From positions 149,944 to 213,943 of the forward strand of contig CAXKVV010000246.1 in the NCBI GenBank assembly GCA_964058805.1: 64,000 bases of DNA, given 5' to 3'. The position numbers were made by a program, and so were the translations under genes. The notes beneath the pieces were generated by a model. The model did not search any database, had not been told where the DNA came from, and saw only the letters and a program-made list of their open reading frames with translations. Numbering within the stretch: position 1 is the first letter of the stretch; each line of letters begins with the position of its first letter. The DNA comes from Schoenoplectus triqueter. Taxonomy: Eukaryota > Streptophyta > Magnoliopsida > Poales > Cyperaceae. Below, piece by piece: positions 36,263 through 48,700 of the stretch.

Positions 36263-36571
36263 CAGTTTTTATTATTAATAATTATTATTAAATTAATATT
36301 ATTAAAAATAAGAGTGAGAACCGTAAAATTTCAAATATATGAATGGCAGCGCGTCACTGTCAATGGTGTGGACGAAACGCGCCACTGCCAGTGGCGCGTT
36401 TCATTATTTGTAGGAAACTCGCCACTGTCAGTGACGCATTTCGTCCAAACCCCGCGCATGTGAGATGTAGAGGCACGCTGCCATTCGTATTTTTGAAATT
36501 TTACGTTTCTCACTCTTATTTTTAATAATATTAATTTAATAAAACTTATTATTATTATTACTTAAAAACTG
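36263..36571. mobile_element. Mutator-like foldback MITE with a 29-bp palindromic core (copy 2)
   Basis: A perfect 9-bp duplication, GGGAACATA, lies at 36254-36262 and 36572-36580. The terminal repeats start CAGTTTTTA and extend about 100 bp. The core is a GC-rich palindrome (GAAACGCGCCACTG, one central base, then its inverse) surrounded by further CGCCACTGTCAGTG motifs. The whole element should fold into one long hairpin. It is related to 949-1414. Confidence 0.85.
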
Positions 36572-36989
36572 GGGAACATAAGAAAAGCAGCGAATTGTGC
36601 AAAAGCAAAGCAAAATTATAAAGTCCGGAGTACGACAGAGGTGCGTGTGATAGTGTGATATGAATTTGGGAAAAGATGGAGCACAGCAGAGAATGATTTT
36701 TTATCCTCTGTTACATAAATCGTTAGATCTCCTTGAAGAAACCGTATCAACACATATTTTAGAGTGATCCAACAATTTACATGCTTTACAAAAAATACAG
36801 TAAAGAATAAATGATTCAACGATTTACATGTTTTGCAGAAAACACAATAAAAGATAAGGATCTGCAGAGAACGGAGTGTTGAAGAACATAACAAAGGAAA
36901 ACTTAGAATAGAGACAAACTAAAATTAAAAAATAATATATAACATTGGAGAAGGGGAGGGACTGCAATACAGACTTCCTTTATGTCTTT

Positions 36990-38448
36990 TTTAATTTCAA
37001 ATTTTAATTTCGTATATCAAGTTTTGCACACTATATTTTATATAATATTGAATATAATTATTTACCGAAACTATATGTTCGAGAATAAGAGTTAGAGAAA
37101 TATGGTGTTCAGTATGGATAGTTAATGATACTGTCTATCACTAAGGTCTTATATTCAAATCTCAGTAAATCCTGAGAGGAATATTGGCACCTTAAAATAA
37201 TTGAATGTCAACCTCTAATATAAAAAAGAGCCTATAATAATAATAAAATTTAAAGATTGTGTATTTTTCAAAAGCTTTTATATTTAACACTTTGTACAAA
37301 TTTGATGTGCAGATAAGGGATTTTTAGCTTTAGTACCATTATTTGTTGGAAATGCAAAAATACTTTGTTTATAGACTTAAGAAATTCAAAAGATGCAACT
37401 ATTTTTTTAATATATATATACATATACATATATATATACATACATACATATATATATATCCTGGAAAAAAGGATCGCTTAAATTTTAAGAGAAATTATTC
37501 TTTTATCCCGAATTTTGCATATAACATCTTACTTGCACCCGATGTTGGGTTTAAATAATTTCTGAAAAATATACACTTTAAAATTTAAAACAGAGACTAC
37601 ATATATTTAAAAATTATTTGTATCTAATATTGAGGGTAAATAAGATGTGAACATAAACAATACAATTATCACTCCCTAATTTCTAATTAGTATGTCAACT
37701 AGGGAATTAAACCTCTGGAAATATATAAAATAAATTTCAGAATTACAAAATTTAAAAATTCAAATTCATATACAGTCCATTAGAAAAAAAAAATGAATTG
37801 CGATATAAGAGTGCAGCTCATTTGTAGACAGTAATTTAAAAGTTCTGTTCTTAAAGAAAAAGCTGAATTTTTTTTTGGGATCTAGCAAGATTTTTTTTTG
37901 TCACAAGGTACGAGAGACCGAATTTGTATCCCAAGTTCCAACATACATAAATCTACAACGGAATTGTGAAAAGAATTAAAAAAAAAAGTCAAGGGACTCT
38001 TGGGACCAATTTTTATCCCGCTCCCTTTTGACAAATTGGAATTTGGATTTCGACCTCCGCACACCCAAAACTCATTTCACATTCTTTTTACAAATTTTAA
38101 TTTGAAATTTCACGTTATTAAATTAAATAAAATAAAAAGGCTGCGCAAAAATCTTGCCCTATGGGCAAAAGCCGCAAAAAGGAAACAGAAAAAAATAAAA
38201 TAAAAGCATCCAGAGTTGTAAAGGACACTAAAAATAAAAAGGTTGTTGACGAGTGTGAATAAATCAAAAGGTTGCAAACAAATTCAGTTAAAAAGATAGC
38301 AGCCCCCCATGCAAGGGACACTCACATCAAACTATCCTTGAGTTTGGTAATAAATAATAAGATTAGTGTCTACAGTAAGTACGTAGTTCATTGATTCTTA
38401 CGTTTTAGATATTGGCAGCAAGTAAAAGGGTTTTAATGTTTTATGTAT
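36990..38448. other. Intergenic, no gene seen
   Basis: Contains a TA/TACA microsatellite (about 37410-37460) and A-rich tracts. Overlapping opposite-strand open frames at 37882-38321 have no domain. Confidence 0.5.
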
Positions 38449-38825
38449 GGGAAGGAATCTCTTGACAATGGGTTATTTTAATAATAGATCTTCAAATAAA
38501 TATGAAAAAAATTTAAAAATAGAAAAAAAATTATAAATGTGCTCTTCTACTTATAGATTAACGATGATTCAAAATTTATATAATTTCATTAACGTTTGAT
38601 AGTTCATCAACGACTATCATAATGTTACGTAATTTGTAGCGATTCCAATTTAACAGTTTAATGAACTATTAAACAATAATTCAATTATATGAAATTTGAA
38701 TCACCATCAATCTATAAATAGAAAAACACATCTATAAATTTCTTTTTATTTTTAAGATTTTTCATATTTATTTGAAAATCACTAATAAGATTGTCAAGAT
38801 AGTCATTGTCAAGTGATCCCTTCCC
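38449..38825. mobile_element. Foldback MITE (family B)
   Basis: Ends GGGAAGGAATCTCTTGACAA and, inverted, GGGAAGGGATCACTTGACAA. Flanks TTTATGTAT and TTCATGCAT look like a decayed 9-bp duplication. Its interior (ACGTTTGATAGTTCATCAA) is shared with family A at 31199-31574, although the tips differ. Confidence 0.7.
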
Positions 38826-38934
38826 TTCATGCATATGTGCCACTATCGAAAAAAAAAAAAAGGTAGCAGTTGAGAAGAGCACATCGAATTAAAGTTGGAA
38901 AATGTTCCGAAGAGGCCATAATTAACACCCTAGT

Positions 38935-39522
38935 CAGCGTTACTTTATTATTTGAGCTAAACAACGTATTATTATTTATAATAACAATTTAATTATTCAA
39001 CTTATTGAATAAAATATTTTGTTATTCAGTTCTCAATGATGAGGGATCTAATGACCATGATCATTAATAATCATCATGATTATTTATTTATTCATGAATA
39101 AATTTATAAATATAAATTATTAGATATATTCCACATCAACTTAATTGCATGTATATGGAGAAGTTATAAAATTTGGTCCATGATTTATTAACGCTTGATT
39201 CATATATCATTTCAATATAGTGATTTTTTATGTACACGTATAAAATGATATATATAAAATATTTTTTTAATTAATTTTATTATTTAAGAATTTATATAAT
39301 AGGGCAAGCATTCTCCTCCTAACGGAGGAGGTTGGTTTCCCCCATCTAATATTTAATTTCATTGCAACATAGCATTAATGATCATGGTAGTTTAATCCTT
39401 CCTCATTCTGAATAATAATTCAATTAAGTTGAATAACAAAATATTATACAAAAATAAATTAAATAATTAAGTTACTTTCGTAAATCATAACTCATTTATT
39501 ATAAATAATAAAGTAATATCGG
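38935..39522. repeat. Inverted-repeat element
   Basis: About 130 bp at 38935-39070 (TTACTTTATTATTTG..., GACCATGATCATTAAT) is inverted at 39375-39520 (ATTAATGATCATGGT..., AATAATAAAGTAAT). No clean target duplication was seen. Confidence 0.6.
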
Positions 39523-39524
39523 TT

Positions 39525-40675
39525 AAAATATCGACGGTGATATTTATTTATCTGCTCCCATAAAAGTTATCATTGTTAAATATTTAAAAAGGAAAATGGG
39601 CGAGGAAGACATGAGAAAATACAGATATCTGGAGCATCTGGTCCAAAAAGTAACGGAGACCGCGTGTCCATTTTATAATAAATGTGTTTAAATAATATTA
39701 ATTCTCAAACCGAAGTCGTTTTACAGTTATTTGTAAAGAAACATTAAATAGACTTTCATTATTTTATAAGTAAAGATAAGAGATTAAGTTTTTATTTTAA
39801 TTTATTATGTTCATAAAGGAAATTTTATTCGGATTTAAATCTACGATCTGTTATATAAAGGACGTTATCTTTTGTCAGTAGATCAAAAATTAATTCTCTG
39901 TATTTATTTTTTAATTGGATAAAAACTAAAGAAAAATTCAACGACTTCTATATAATTAAAGAATTAGAATTGGGAATTAAATTTATACAATAAAAAAATC
40001 AAATAAAGATCGTAAAAAATGGTTCACTAAATATAGATAAAATTCATTATTGTGAAATTTAATAAGCGATTGAACTTTTGAAGATAAACAGTCGCATAAC
40101 ATTATTTAAGTATGACGTATATACTTGTATTTTTCTTTATTTTATTGCTAGGGGAACACGTGAAAACAGAGATGAAGTCCCTGCCGTGGGGGGAAAAGTG
40201 GTTGATAAAGGATGGTAGCCAATCACAGCTTGAAATATAATAACAAATAGAACGTGAGACCCAGAAATTCCTTGAGATATTATTATTGACCGAACAAGCC
40301 CTGATTTTAATAATTTGTTAAAATTTTCTTGTTTTTAGATAAAATTATCAGTAGAAAGAAATGTTGCATTGTGTACGCCACACATTTAAAAAGATTTGTC
40401 AACGCCCGCAATTAATTATTTTGAGTGTAAATGAATTATTTAATACAGGCAGAAAAAATTAATTAGATATATTTGAGTGTCGCATATTTTTTTAGAGTAG
40501 AGTTGTTCAAGAATTAAATGGATCATTTATTTAAATGTTCTCGAACATAAATTCTCGAACTGGACAACTCCCTAACAGTTAATTATCGTTTTCTGTAGAG
40601 AGAATCACTAATAAAATATAAACTAATTTAGCATAAAAAATCAAAATAGATAAAGTAACGTGTTTAGTGTCAATG
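39525..40675. other. Intergenic, no gene seen
   Basis: AT-rich sequence without recognised exons or repeats. Confidence 0.5.
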
Positions 40676-40679
40676 GGAG

Positions 40680-41935
40680 TGTTTGACACTCAATGGAATA
40701 GCAAAAAGTTAGAATAGAATAGCTATTCCGACGAATTAATTTGCCAAACGAATTTTAGTCTAAGTAGAAGAGTGCAGAATAGTGCTAATCCGGTATACCG
40801 ACTTATAGGTGGAATACCGGATTATTATATTAATATTATGATCATGATTTATTATTATTATTATCATTATATTATTATTATTAAATTATTATTATCATTA
40901 TTGTTATTATATTATCGTTATCATTAGTATTATTATATTATTATTTATTATTATATTATTATATGTTGATTATAGTTATGATTAATTTATTATTATATTA
41001 TTATAATTATAATTATTTATAATTATTTTTATGATTATGATTATATTATTATTATTATATTATTATTATGGTTATATTATTATGATTATGACTATAATTA
41101 TTATTATCATGATTATGATTATGATTATTATATTATGATTATATTATTAAAATTATGATTACTTATTATTATTATATTATTATAATTATGATTGTAATTA
41201 TAATTTTTTATTATTATATTATTATATTATGATTATGTTTATATTTTTATTATATTACTATTATAATATTATTATTTATTATGATTATTTTTTATTACTT
41301 TATTATTATTTTATTATGTTGTATTATATTATTATATGTTGATTATATTTATAATTAATTTATTATTATATTATTATAATTATAATTATTTTTAATTATT
41401 TTTATGATTATGATTATATTTTTATTATTATATTATTATGATATGATTATGGTTATATTATTATGATTATGACTATAATTATTATTATCATGATTATTAT
41501 TATGATTATTATATTATGATTATATTATTAAAATTATGATTACTTATTATTATTATATTCTTATAATTATGATTGTAATTATATTTTTTATTATTATATT
41601 ACTACATTATGATTATGTTTATATTTTTATTATATTACTATTATAATATTATTATTTATTATAATTATTTTTTATTACTTTATTATTATTATTATCTTAC
41701 TATTATGATTATTATTTTACTACTATTATTATTATTATTATTATTATCATCATCATTATTAGTATCATAATTATTTATATTTTAATTATTCTGAATAACA
41801 ACTGCCAAACGATATTTTTACTCTTCCGAATAGCCAAGAACACCACTAATCTACCACTCTTTCAAAAATAATATTATTTTATCACTCTTCTAAAATTATA
41901 TTATTTTAAAGTTATTCCTTAATTTGTGACCCAAT
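40680..41935. mobile_element. MITE-like element with an expanded ATT-repeat core (copy 1)
   Basis: The outer parts (CTATTCCGACGAATTAATTTG, AATCCGGTATACC, and near 41820 CTCTTCCGAATAG and ATTCCTTAATTTGTGACCC) are inverted relative to 43451-44215. Between them lies nearly 1 kb of ATT/ATG/ATC trinucleotide sequence. Within it, a block of about 370 bp near 40930-41300 is largely repeated at about 41330-41700. Confidence 0.6.
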
Positions 41936-42279
41936 GTGCTTTATAGAGATTCTACATTTCTACACCTCAACGTACTACGCGTGTTTCCTAACTAATTGTA
42001 CTTTGTGATTTGTGAATCGATGCTCTCTTTTTCTTTTTCTTTTTTTCTTTTTTGCGCATTTAATCTTAAAAAGTTAATCTGTGTTTCCGGCTTTCCGCAC
42101 ATTTGCGTCATGCTATTATCATTATTATAATATTTATCATTAAATTCGGCCTTTGCAGGGTTACAATTCAACCGAATTACACTAAAATTGACCTCATCTA
42201 ATTTGAATAGCTTTGATTTCAACTGAATTACACAACACTTTTGTGTTTTGCAAAATACCATAGTCAGAAATGATTACGC

Positions 42280-42669
42280 TATGCTGCTTTACAAAGCACA
42301 AGAGCTTTGTGTGCTTTGCGTTCTATTTTTAATTGTAAGTCAGAAGTGATTGATTCAAACCGCTCAATCTAATATTCATATTCAAATTTATTAGTAAACC
42401 AAATTTTATATTTTTTTAGAATTCATTTGCTATTTTTTTGGATAGGGGAAAACCATCATTTTTGGATGAACCAGAATTCTCAAATCAAATCATTTTCTCC
42501 TCATCAGAAAAAATAGCAAAAAAATTCTAAAAAAATATAAAATCTGGTTTACTAATAAATTTTGATATAAACATTAGATTGAACGGTTCAAATCAATTAT
42601 TTCTGATTTGAAATTAAAATAGAGCGCAAAGCACACAACGTCTTTGTGCTTTGCCAAGCACCATAGTCG

Positions 42670-42671
<2 letters not shown>
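42280..42671. repeat. Foldback element with GCAAAGCACAC termini
   Basis: About 150 bp at 42284-42430 is inverted at 42510-42665 (TTTATTAGTAAACCA, AAATTTTATATTTTTTTAGAA, TTGCTATTTTTT). The 9-mer ACCATAGTC lies just outside both ends, and a degenerate copy of the right end also lies to the left (42231-42268). Confidence 0.6.
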
Positions 42672-42706
<35 letters not shown>

Positions 42707-43450
42707 TTTTTATTTATTTATTTAAGACCCATTGTCAAGGGTCCCTCCCTGTATGTATTCAGAGTTAAGCAAGCACAGAATTTTGCCAAAGTCAATTTTA
42801 TGGAAAACTCTTCAAAGTTGAATGAAACGATGGGTCGGAGACAAAAAAAAGAAGATAAAATCTATATTTTTCCTGTGACGGTAGAGGTTCAGGATTAATT
42901 GCATCTGGTAATTATGTGTCTCAAGGTGCTGCGAGTGCTTAGCAAATTGAAGTATCACCGAAATCCAATTTTTGAACATGAATTAAGCATTATTCTTATT
43001 TTTTTTGACGCACTATATTTTTGTTATATTCACTGGTATGTAAGTGAATATATATTATTCTCTCATTTTACATTACTTAATTGACGTATTAAGTTTGCTC
43101 CCTGATATTGCTTTACTTTAATTTTACATTAATTACCTGTCAACTTTTTTTTTAAGAGAAATATGAGAGTCTATTTTATAAATTTTATTTTGTATTTTGA
43201 ATTCATGACCTCTTTGAGATCGTTCTAGTCAGCTACCATTTGATCTACTAATCCATTTGCATTACCTATTAATTTTTATTTCAGTTGTGAAATATCAACA
43301 TTTTATCTCATGTACTATGAGGTTAAAATGAAGTTAATCATCAAAAGTTTGTAATTTTTCCATCTTCACTTATACTTCACTCCTATTAATCATCAACACT
43401 TTCTAGTGATTTATCATTTAAACGCTTTTTTTTATTCACCTGTCAAACCC

Positions 43451-44215
43451 AAGGGTCCGTTTGGCAAATTAAGGAATATATTTGGAAGAGTGATATAGTA
43501 GTGTCTTTTTGGAAGAGTGGTAGAATAGTAGTATTCTTAACTATTCGGAAGAGCAAAAATATCATTTGACAGTTATTAATCAGAATAATTAAAATATAGA
43601 TAATTATGATACTAATAATGATGATGATAATAAAAATATTAGTAAAATAATAATAATAATAGTAACAATAATAATAATAATAATATAATAATAATAATAA
43701 TCATAATCATAATAATTAATAATATAACCATAATCAAAATATAATAATATAATAATCATAAATAATCATAATTATAACAATATAACCATAATCATAACAT
43801 AATATAATAATAATAAAATTATAATAATATAATAATAATAAATAATCATGATTATAATAATATAATAATATAATTTATATTCATAATATAATAATATAAT
43901 ACTAAAATAATATTTATTATAATCTAATAATAAATAATAATATAATTAGACTTATAGTGATGATAATATATAATAATAACAATAATTACAATAATATAAT
44001 AATACTAATAGTGATGATAATATAATAATCATAATCATAATCATAATTTAATAATATAATAATAATAATAATAAATCATAATCATAATATAATATAATAT
44101 AATCAAACAATAATCGTTATTCCAACGAGAGCTAATCCGGTATTCCACCTAAAATTCATTTGGCAAATTAATTCGTCGGAATAGCAATTTCTATTCCTAC
44201 TTTTTAAAACAAACC
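43451..44215. mobile_element. MITE-like element with an AAT-repeat core (copy 2, inverted)
   Basis: It begins GGGTCCGTTTGGCAAATTAA and ends with TTTGGCAAATTAATTCGTCG, GAATAGC and a short tail. The core is about 550 bp of ATA/AAT-rich sequence. Orientation is opposite to copy 1. I did not identify a firm target duplication. Confidence 0.6.
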
Positions 44216-45017
44216 GAAGGTAAATTCAGGTCTTGGTTGCAATTAAAATTTGTTACATTCTACAATGAGAAATTGATACTTCAGAAAGAGTCTGAAGTCT
44301 CCTCTCTTCTCAACTATATCACACTAGCATTTATTTATAATCATTTGATTTATTTATTTTTCCTCTTTGTGTTAATCCAATGGTTCATGTATTTTATATA
44401 CTAGCAGAGAATTTATCCGTTGTTACTTTTTATCAGGTAACAAAACCATCATTTTCCGATGAAAAAAGAAGCCGGATCCAAATTTATTGTTACATTTTGT
44501 TCAATACTTTTTAATATTTTCCTACATTGTTTTTTAATGAAATCATTTTGGTTATTACTATTATATGATCAAAATCACCATCTTACTTTCAACAAAAGGT
44601 TAATATATATTGTCCTTGGTCTTCAACTTTTCACTCTTCACCGGTACATATATTGTTTTATTTTTAATTAATAGAAGCAATTACTGATTAGACTACAGAA
44701 TGTATACTTGTGAAAATATGATCATTTGTAAATTCAGTATACTTTGGTAGTGTAGGCTGTGTAGCTTAATTCGCCTCGAAGTTAAACCACTGACCAACAG
44801 GTCAGGGGAATTTCAAAAGACAATTATTAATTTCATAAAAAAAAAAGAATTTCAAAAGACAAATTAAAAGTGAAATGAGAATATGTGCTTTTTGACTGGT
44901 GGGTTAGCAGTTTCCACTTGCAGGATTTTGGATTTTTGGGGCAAAGCATCGTCAATCGTCGACAGTACAAAAGGTCTTTAAAGTTTTAAGTTCAAACTGA
45001 GGAACCAACTATTTTTT

Positions 45018-45768
45018 TTAGGGAAAATTAGTCTATGTTACCTCAAAATTTTAAATTTAGCAAAATATCACTTCAAAACTTTAACTCCCTCTAATACCAC
45101 CTTAAAATAAGTTTATTTAGTTTTTTGCCACACTTTTAGTTCATTTTTAATTAAGTTCAGTAAAATATCACTGTATTTTTGGGATGTATTTTTTTAATTT
45201 CAAAAATACCCTCATTTCTGTCTGATATATCTTTTCCAACTAATTTCATCTGTTAAAATCGTTGATATCTCTGCAAAATGCGTAATTATTTTAGAAAATG
45301 TCAAACCAAACACTTTTTTATTTATTCTATAATAGAGAAAACAGTCAACAAATAAATCATACTAAAATCTTCTATCCAAATGACCCATAAAGAAAATTAC
45401 AAAAATGTATTTATATATGCTTACGAATAGAATTTTCACTTTTAAAGTTCTGAATCATGATGCTCATAGTCTGAAATTTGCTTTATGCATTACGCATTTT
45501 GCAGAGATATCAACGATTTTAACAGACGAAATTACTAGGAAAAGATATATCAGACAGAAATGAAGATATTTTTGGAATTAAAAAAATACATCCAAAAAAT
45601 ACAATGATATTTTACTTAACTTAATTAAAAATAAACAAAAAATATATAAGTATGGCAAAATACTAAATAAAATTATTTTAGGGTGACATTAGAGGGAGTT
45701 AAAGTTTTAAAGTGATATTTTACTAAATTTAAAGTTTTAAGATAACATGAAACTAATTTTTCTTTTTT
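45018..45768. mobile_element. Long-TIR foldback element, arms ~265 bp
   Basis: The left arm (AAAATTAGTCTATGTTACCT at 45025 to about 45290) pairs with the right arm (about 45490-45765) around a ~200-bp spacer. Both arms share CTCCCTCTAATACCACC, GATATTTTACT and AACGATTTTAACAGA in opposite orientation. A T-rich target duplication is possible but cannot be fixed in the poly-T. Confidence 0.75.
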
Positions 45769-45769
45769 T

Positions 45770-48700
45770 TTTACGGAAGGGAACCGAGTCCTTTAAGCTT
45801 TAACATGGCAAAACCCACCTTTTCAATAAAATAGCAAAAGATCTGCAAATTTTTCCAAAAAAGGGAAGTCTGATCGTCTGTAGTAACCAGTTGTGTGTTA
45901 TTCCGTGCGGTGAGGAACTCGTATTGTTGCTTTCAGCCTTTGACTAGCAAGTAGCAACTTACTTTCTTTCCAGCTGAGTCTCTCTCAAGGAACCAAGAAT
46001 TGGTTTGCACAGATATCATGCATAAATCAGTAATCAACCTGCTCCTGTGTCCCCTCCCCCACACACTCGGTGGATTATTAAAATGGAATGCTTGATTGCA
46101 TCACGCGTTTACCAGTCATATTGCTTTGGTATAGATTATAGATTGAGGCTTTTGTTTTATTATTTTTGAAAATTTTAATTTACATAAAAAATCTTAACTA
46201 TTGTTGTAAAAGTAGTTTACAATTTGACAAAAAACTCAGTTCAAGATATGTTAAATCTCTTCAGATTAATCTCATTGGAATTAAACAATCCAGTCTGCAA
46301 CATTTTAATAGCCGGCAAAGAAAGCTAGTATATTAATTTAAGATATCTTCTGATAATTATCGAAAACTTCTATCGATGATTACCTTATTTTTTTATATTC
46401 ATTACTCGAACTCAGTCTTTAAAATTCACACTATAAAGTTCTCCAAACTTGGGAGCAGACTTTATTATGTTGGGATAACATAACGTGAAGGAGAAGGAAA
46501 GTAAAAAAAAGTATGAAATCGGAAAAGAAATTATAATATTTTATATTTTTTGTTAACTTCTGTTGTACTCTAATTTAAAAACTAATAAAATATAAAATTA
46601 AAAAAAATAAAGAAATTAAAGAAATGAATAGCCTTCATTAATGTTAATATTCTATTGGATTTAAGGGGTGTGTGTGAATTTACAGTCACGGGCTCACGGC
46701 GGAGCCAGATGCTGAGTGTAAAGAGTCGTATAACCTTGACGTGGCTTTTGTTTACAGTTATGTAAGCATTAATTAACGCATGCCGAGACAAATGGGAGGT
46801 GGGACGGTTACTGGCATCACGCTGCTGAAATCAGAGAAAGAAAGAGATCAAATCATGATTTAAGTATGATTATATTAACCTCGGATGGAAGCAAAGCAAA
46901 CAACCTCCGATGTAAGCGGTTTCTTTCGATAATTAATTAATTGTTTCTTTATTGTATTAATTAATTAATTGATTGATTGTATCAAGGTTCATGGATCGGA
47001 CCGCGGACCACAACCTGAAATTCCGGACCGGACCGGATCGAACTAGTGGGTGGGATTTTCCTGTGGTCTCCAGTTCATAAAACGGAGATATCCAGTTGTT
47101 ATTTTTTCTTGCAAGAGGTGGTGGTTTGGTCAGGTGGGCTTAGGAAGGGATTTGTTTGTGACGTATGTTTGTATTTGTTGTAATGTAACGTGGATAAAAT
47201 TAAAAAGACCAATATGAGCATGTTGAATTGGATTAGATTGGATTGATTTACGTTAGCTGAGCTGAGCCCAATAAATAGTTATTTTTTATCCATAGATCTC
47301 AAACTCAGTGGTCATTGTTTGGCCTGGCCTGGCCTGTAGTGATCATTGTTTGGAGGAGCCGAGATTTCAGTCATGCTGGCGTCAGTCAGATTCAGACAGG
47401 CTCACAGCCACAGGGCAATTAATTAATTCACATAAAGAGAGAAAGGCTATTAGGCTAAGCTGTACGCGGGCCCGGCTTGTCAGTGGGCCTGGAGGCCTGT
47501 GGGGGTCAGAAGCGTTGTTGCATTTGCAGTTTAGCATTCAGGCATTTTCTTTTATAAAAAAATTACCTTGTTTTTTTGCGTTTCAAAAGGACTAATGCAA
47601 TTAAAAGTATATATTTTTTTAGTGACGGTGGTTATCTTGGCAATGTTGATGATAATTTTGTTTTAATAAAAATAAAAAAAATGAAGTTACTCTCAATGAG
47701 CAACTCCTGAAAAGAAACTCTGGTTTAAAAGAATGCATAAAAAAATCTTGTCAATTTGGTCCCTCAAAAGTGAAAAGAAAAAAAGAAGAAGAAGATCAAT
47801 TTGAAGTTCAGTGCAGCACCATTAATTAGACCTCTGTCAAATGAAATCAGTAATGAATAATTTCAGTTTCATAGAAAGCCATTGGATGTTGTCGCACTGC
47901 CAAATTATTATAATTTAATTTCACTTCATTTATGTATAATGTTTTACTACTCAGTAAGTCTACCAGGTTCTGAAATAAATAAAAGATCTTCTTGAATGTT
48001 TAATTTCTGCATGGATTGAAAATATTAATAAGAAATAATACTGGTTCTAGTTCAACATTGATTGTATGGCCCACATAAACTTGTACCTACATATTTCCAT
48101 GCATCCATCTATTGCTCGAAGTTCAAAGTCAAATAAATTATTAAGAAAAAAGTTTGTGACATAATGCGACACACAAAAAGTAAATTCCAACTATGTCGTG
48201 AAACATTAAAATCACTAATTCATGGGCTATCTCGTTGATTTCCTTTCCTGGGCTTCAAATTTTGGTCTTCAATTTCGTGAACAACAGATCTAATTCATCT
48301 ACTTTCTTAGTGGACTAGACAAATAATTTATTAAACTTGGACCAATTTCTACCAAATTCCTTTTTTTTAAAATCCCATTATTTAATCAAGACTGTCAGAT
48401 CTGCATTAGGATTTGCGCGCAAGGGTTTCGAATGGTGATTAGGTTTTTTTTTTTATTTCCTCGATCCGGATTCACGCACTGAAACTATATTTTCCTTCCT
48501 CTCTTCTTGTGACGCTGAACATAAACCGTTGAATTTCTCAGCCACAGATTTTGCTTGTTTTGCACTCTTGAGATCAACCAATGTCTCTAGCTTCGCCTTT
48601 GAACTGATTGATCATCTATCATGTATGATCCTCATTAAAATTGTCAAATCTCTTCATGAACCACTATGTATTTTGGATGTCGGTACCAATGAATGGGACC

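Noticed and set aside
44750..44800. Possible tRNA-like stretch (GTGTAGCTTAATTCGCC)
   Set aside because: It does not form a cloverleaf by eye and lacks a T-arm motif at the expected distance.
47308..47595. Relatively GC-rich 95-codon open frame
   Set aside because: No recognised domain, no splice context and no Kozak-type start; treated as chance.
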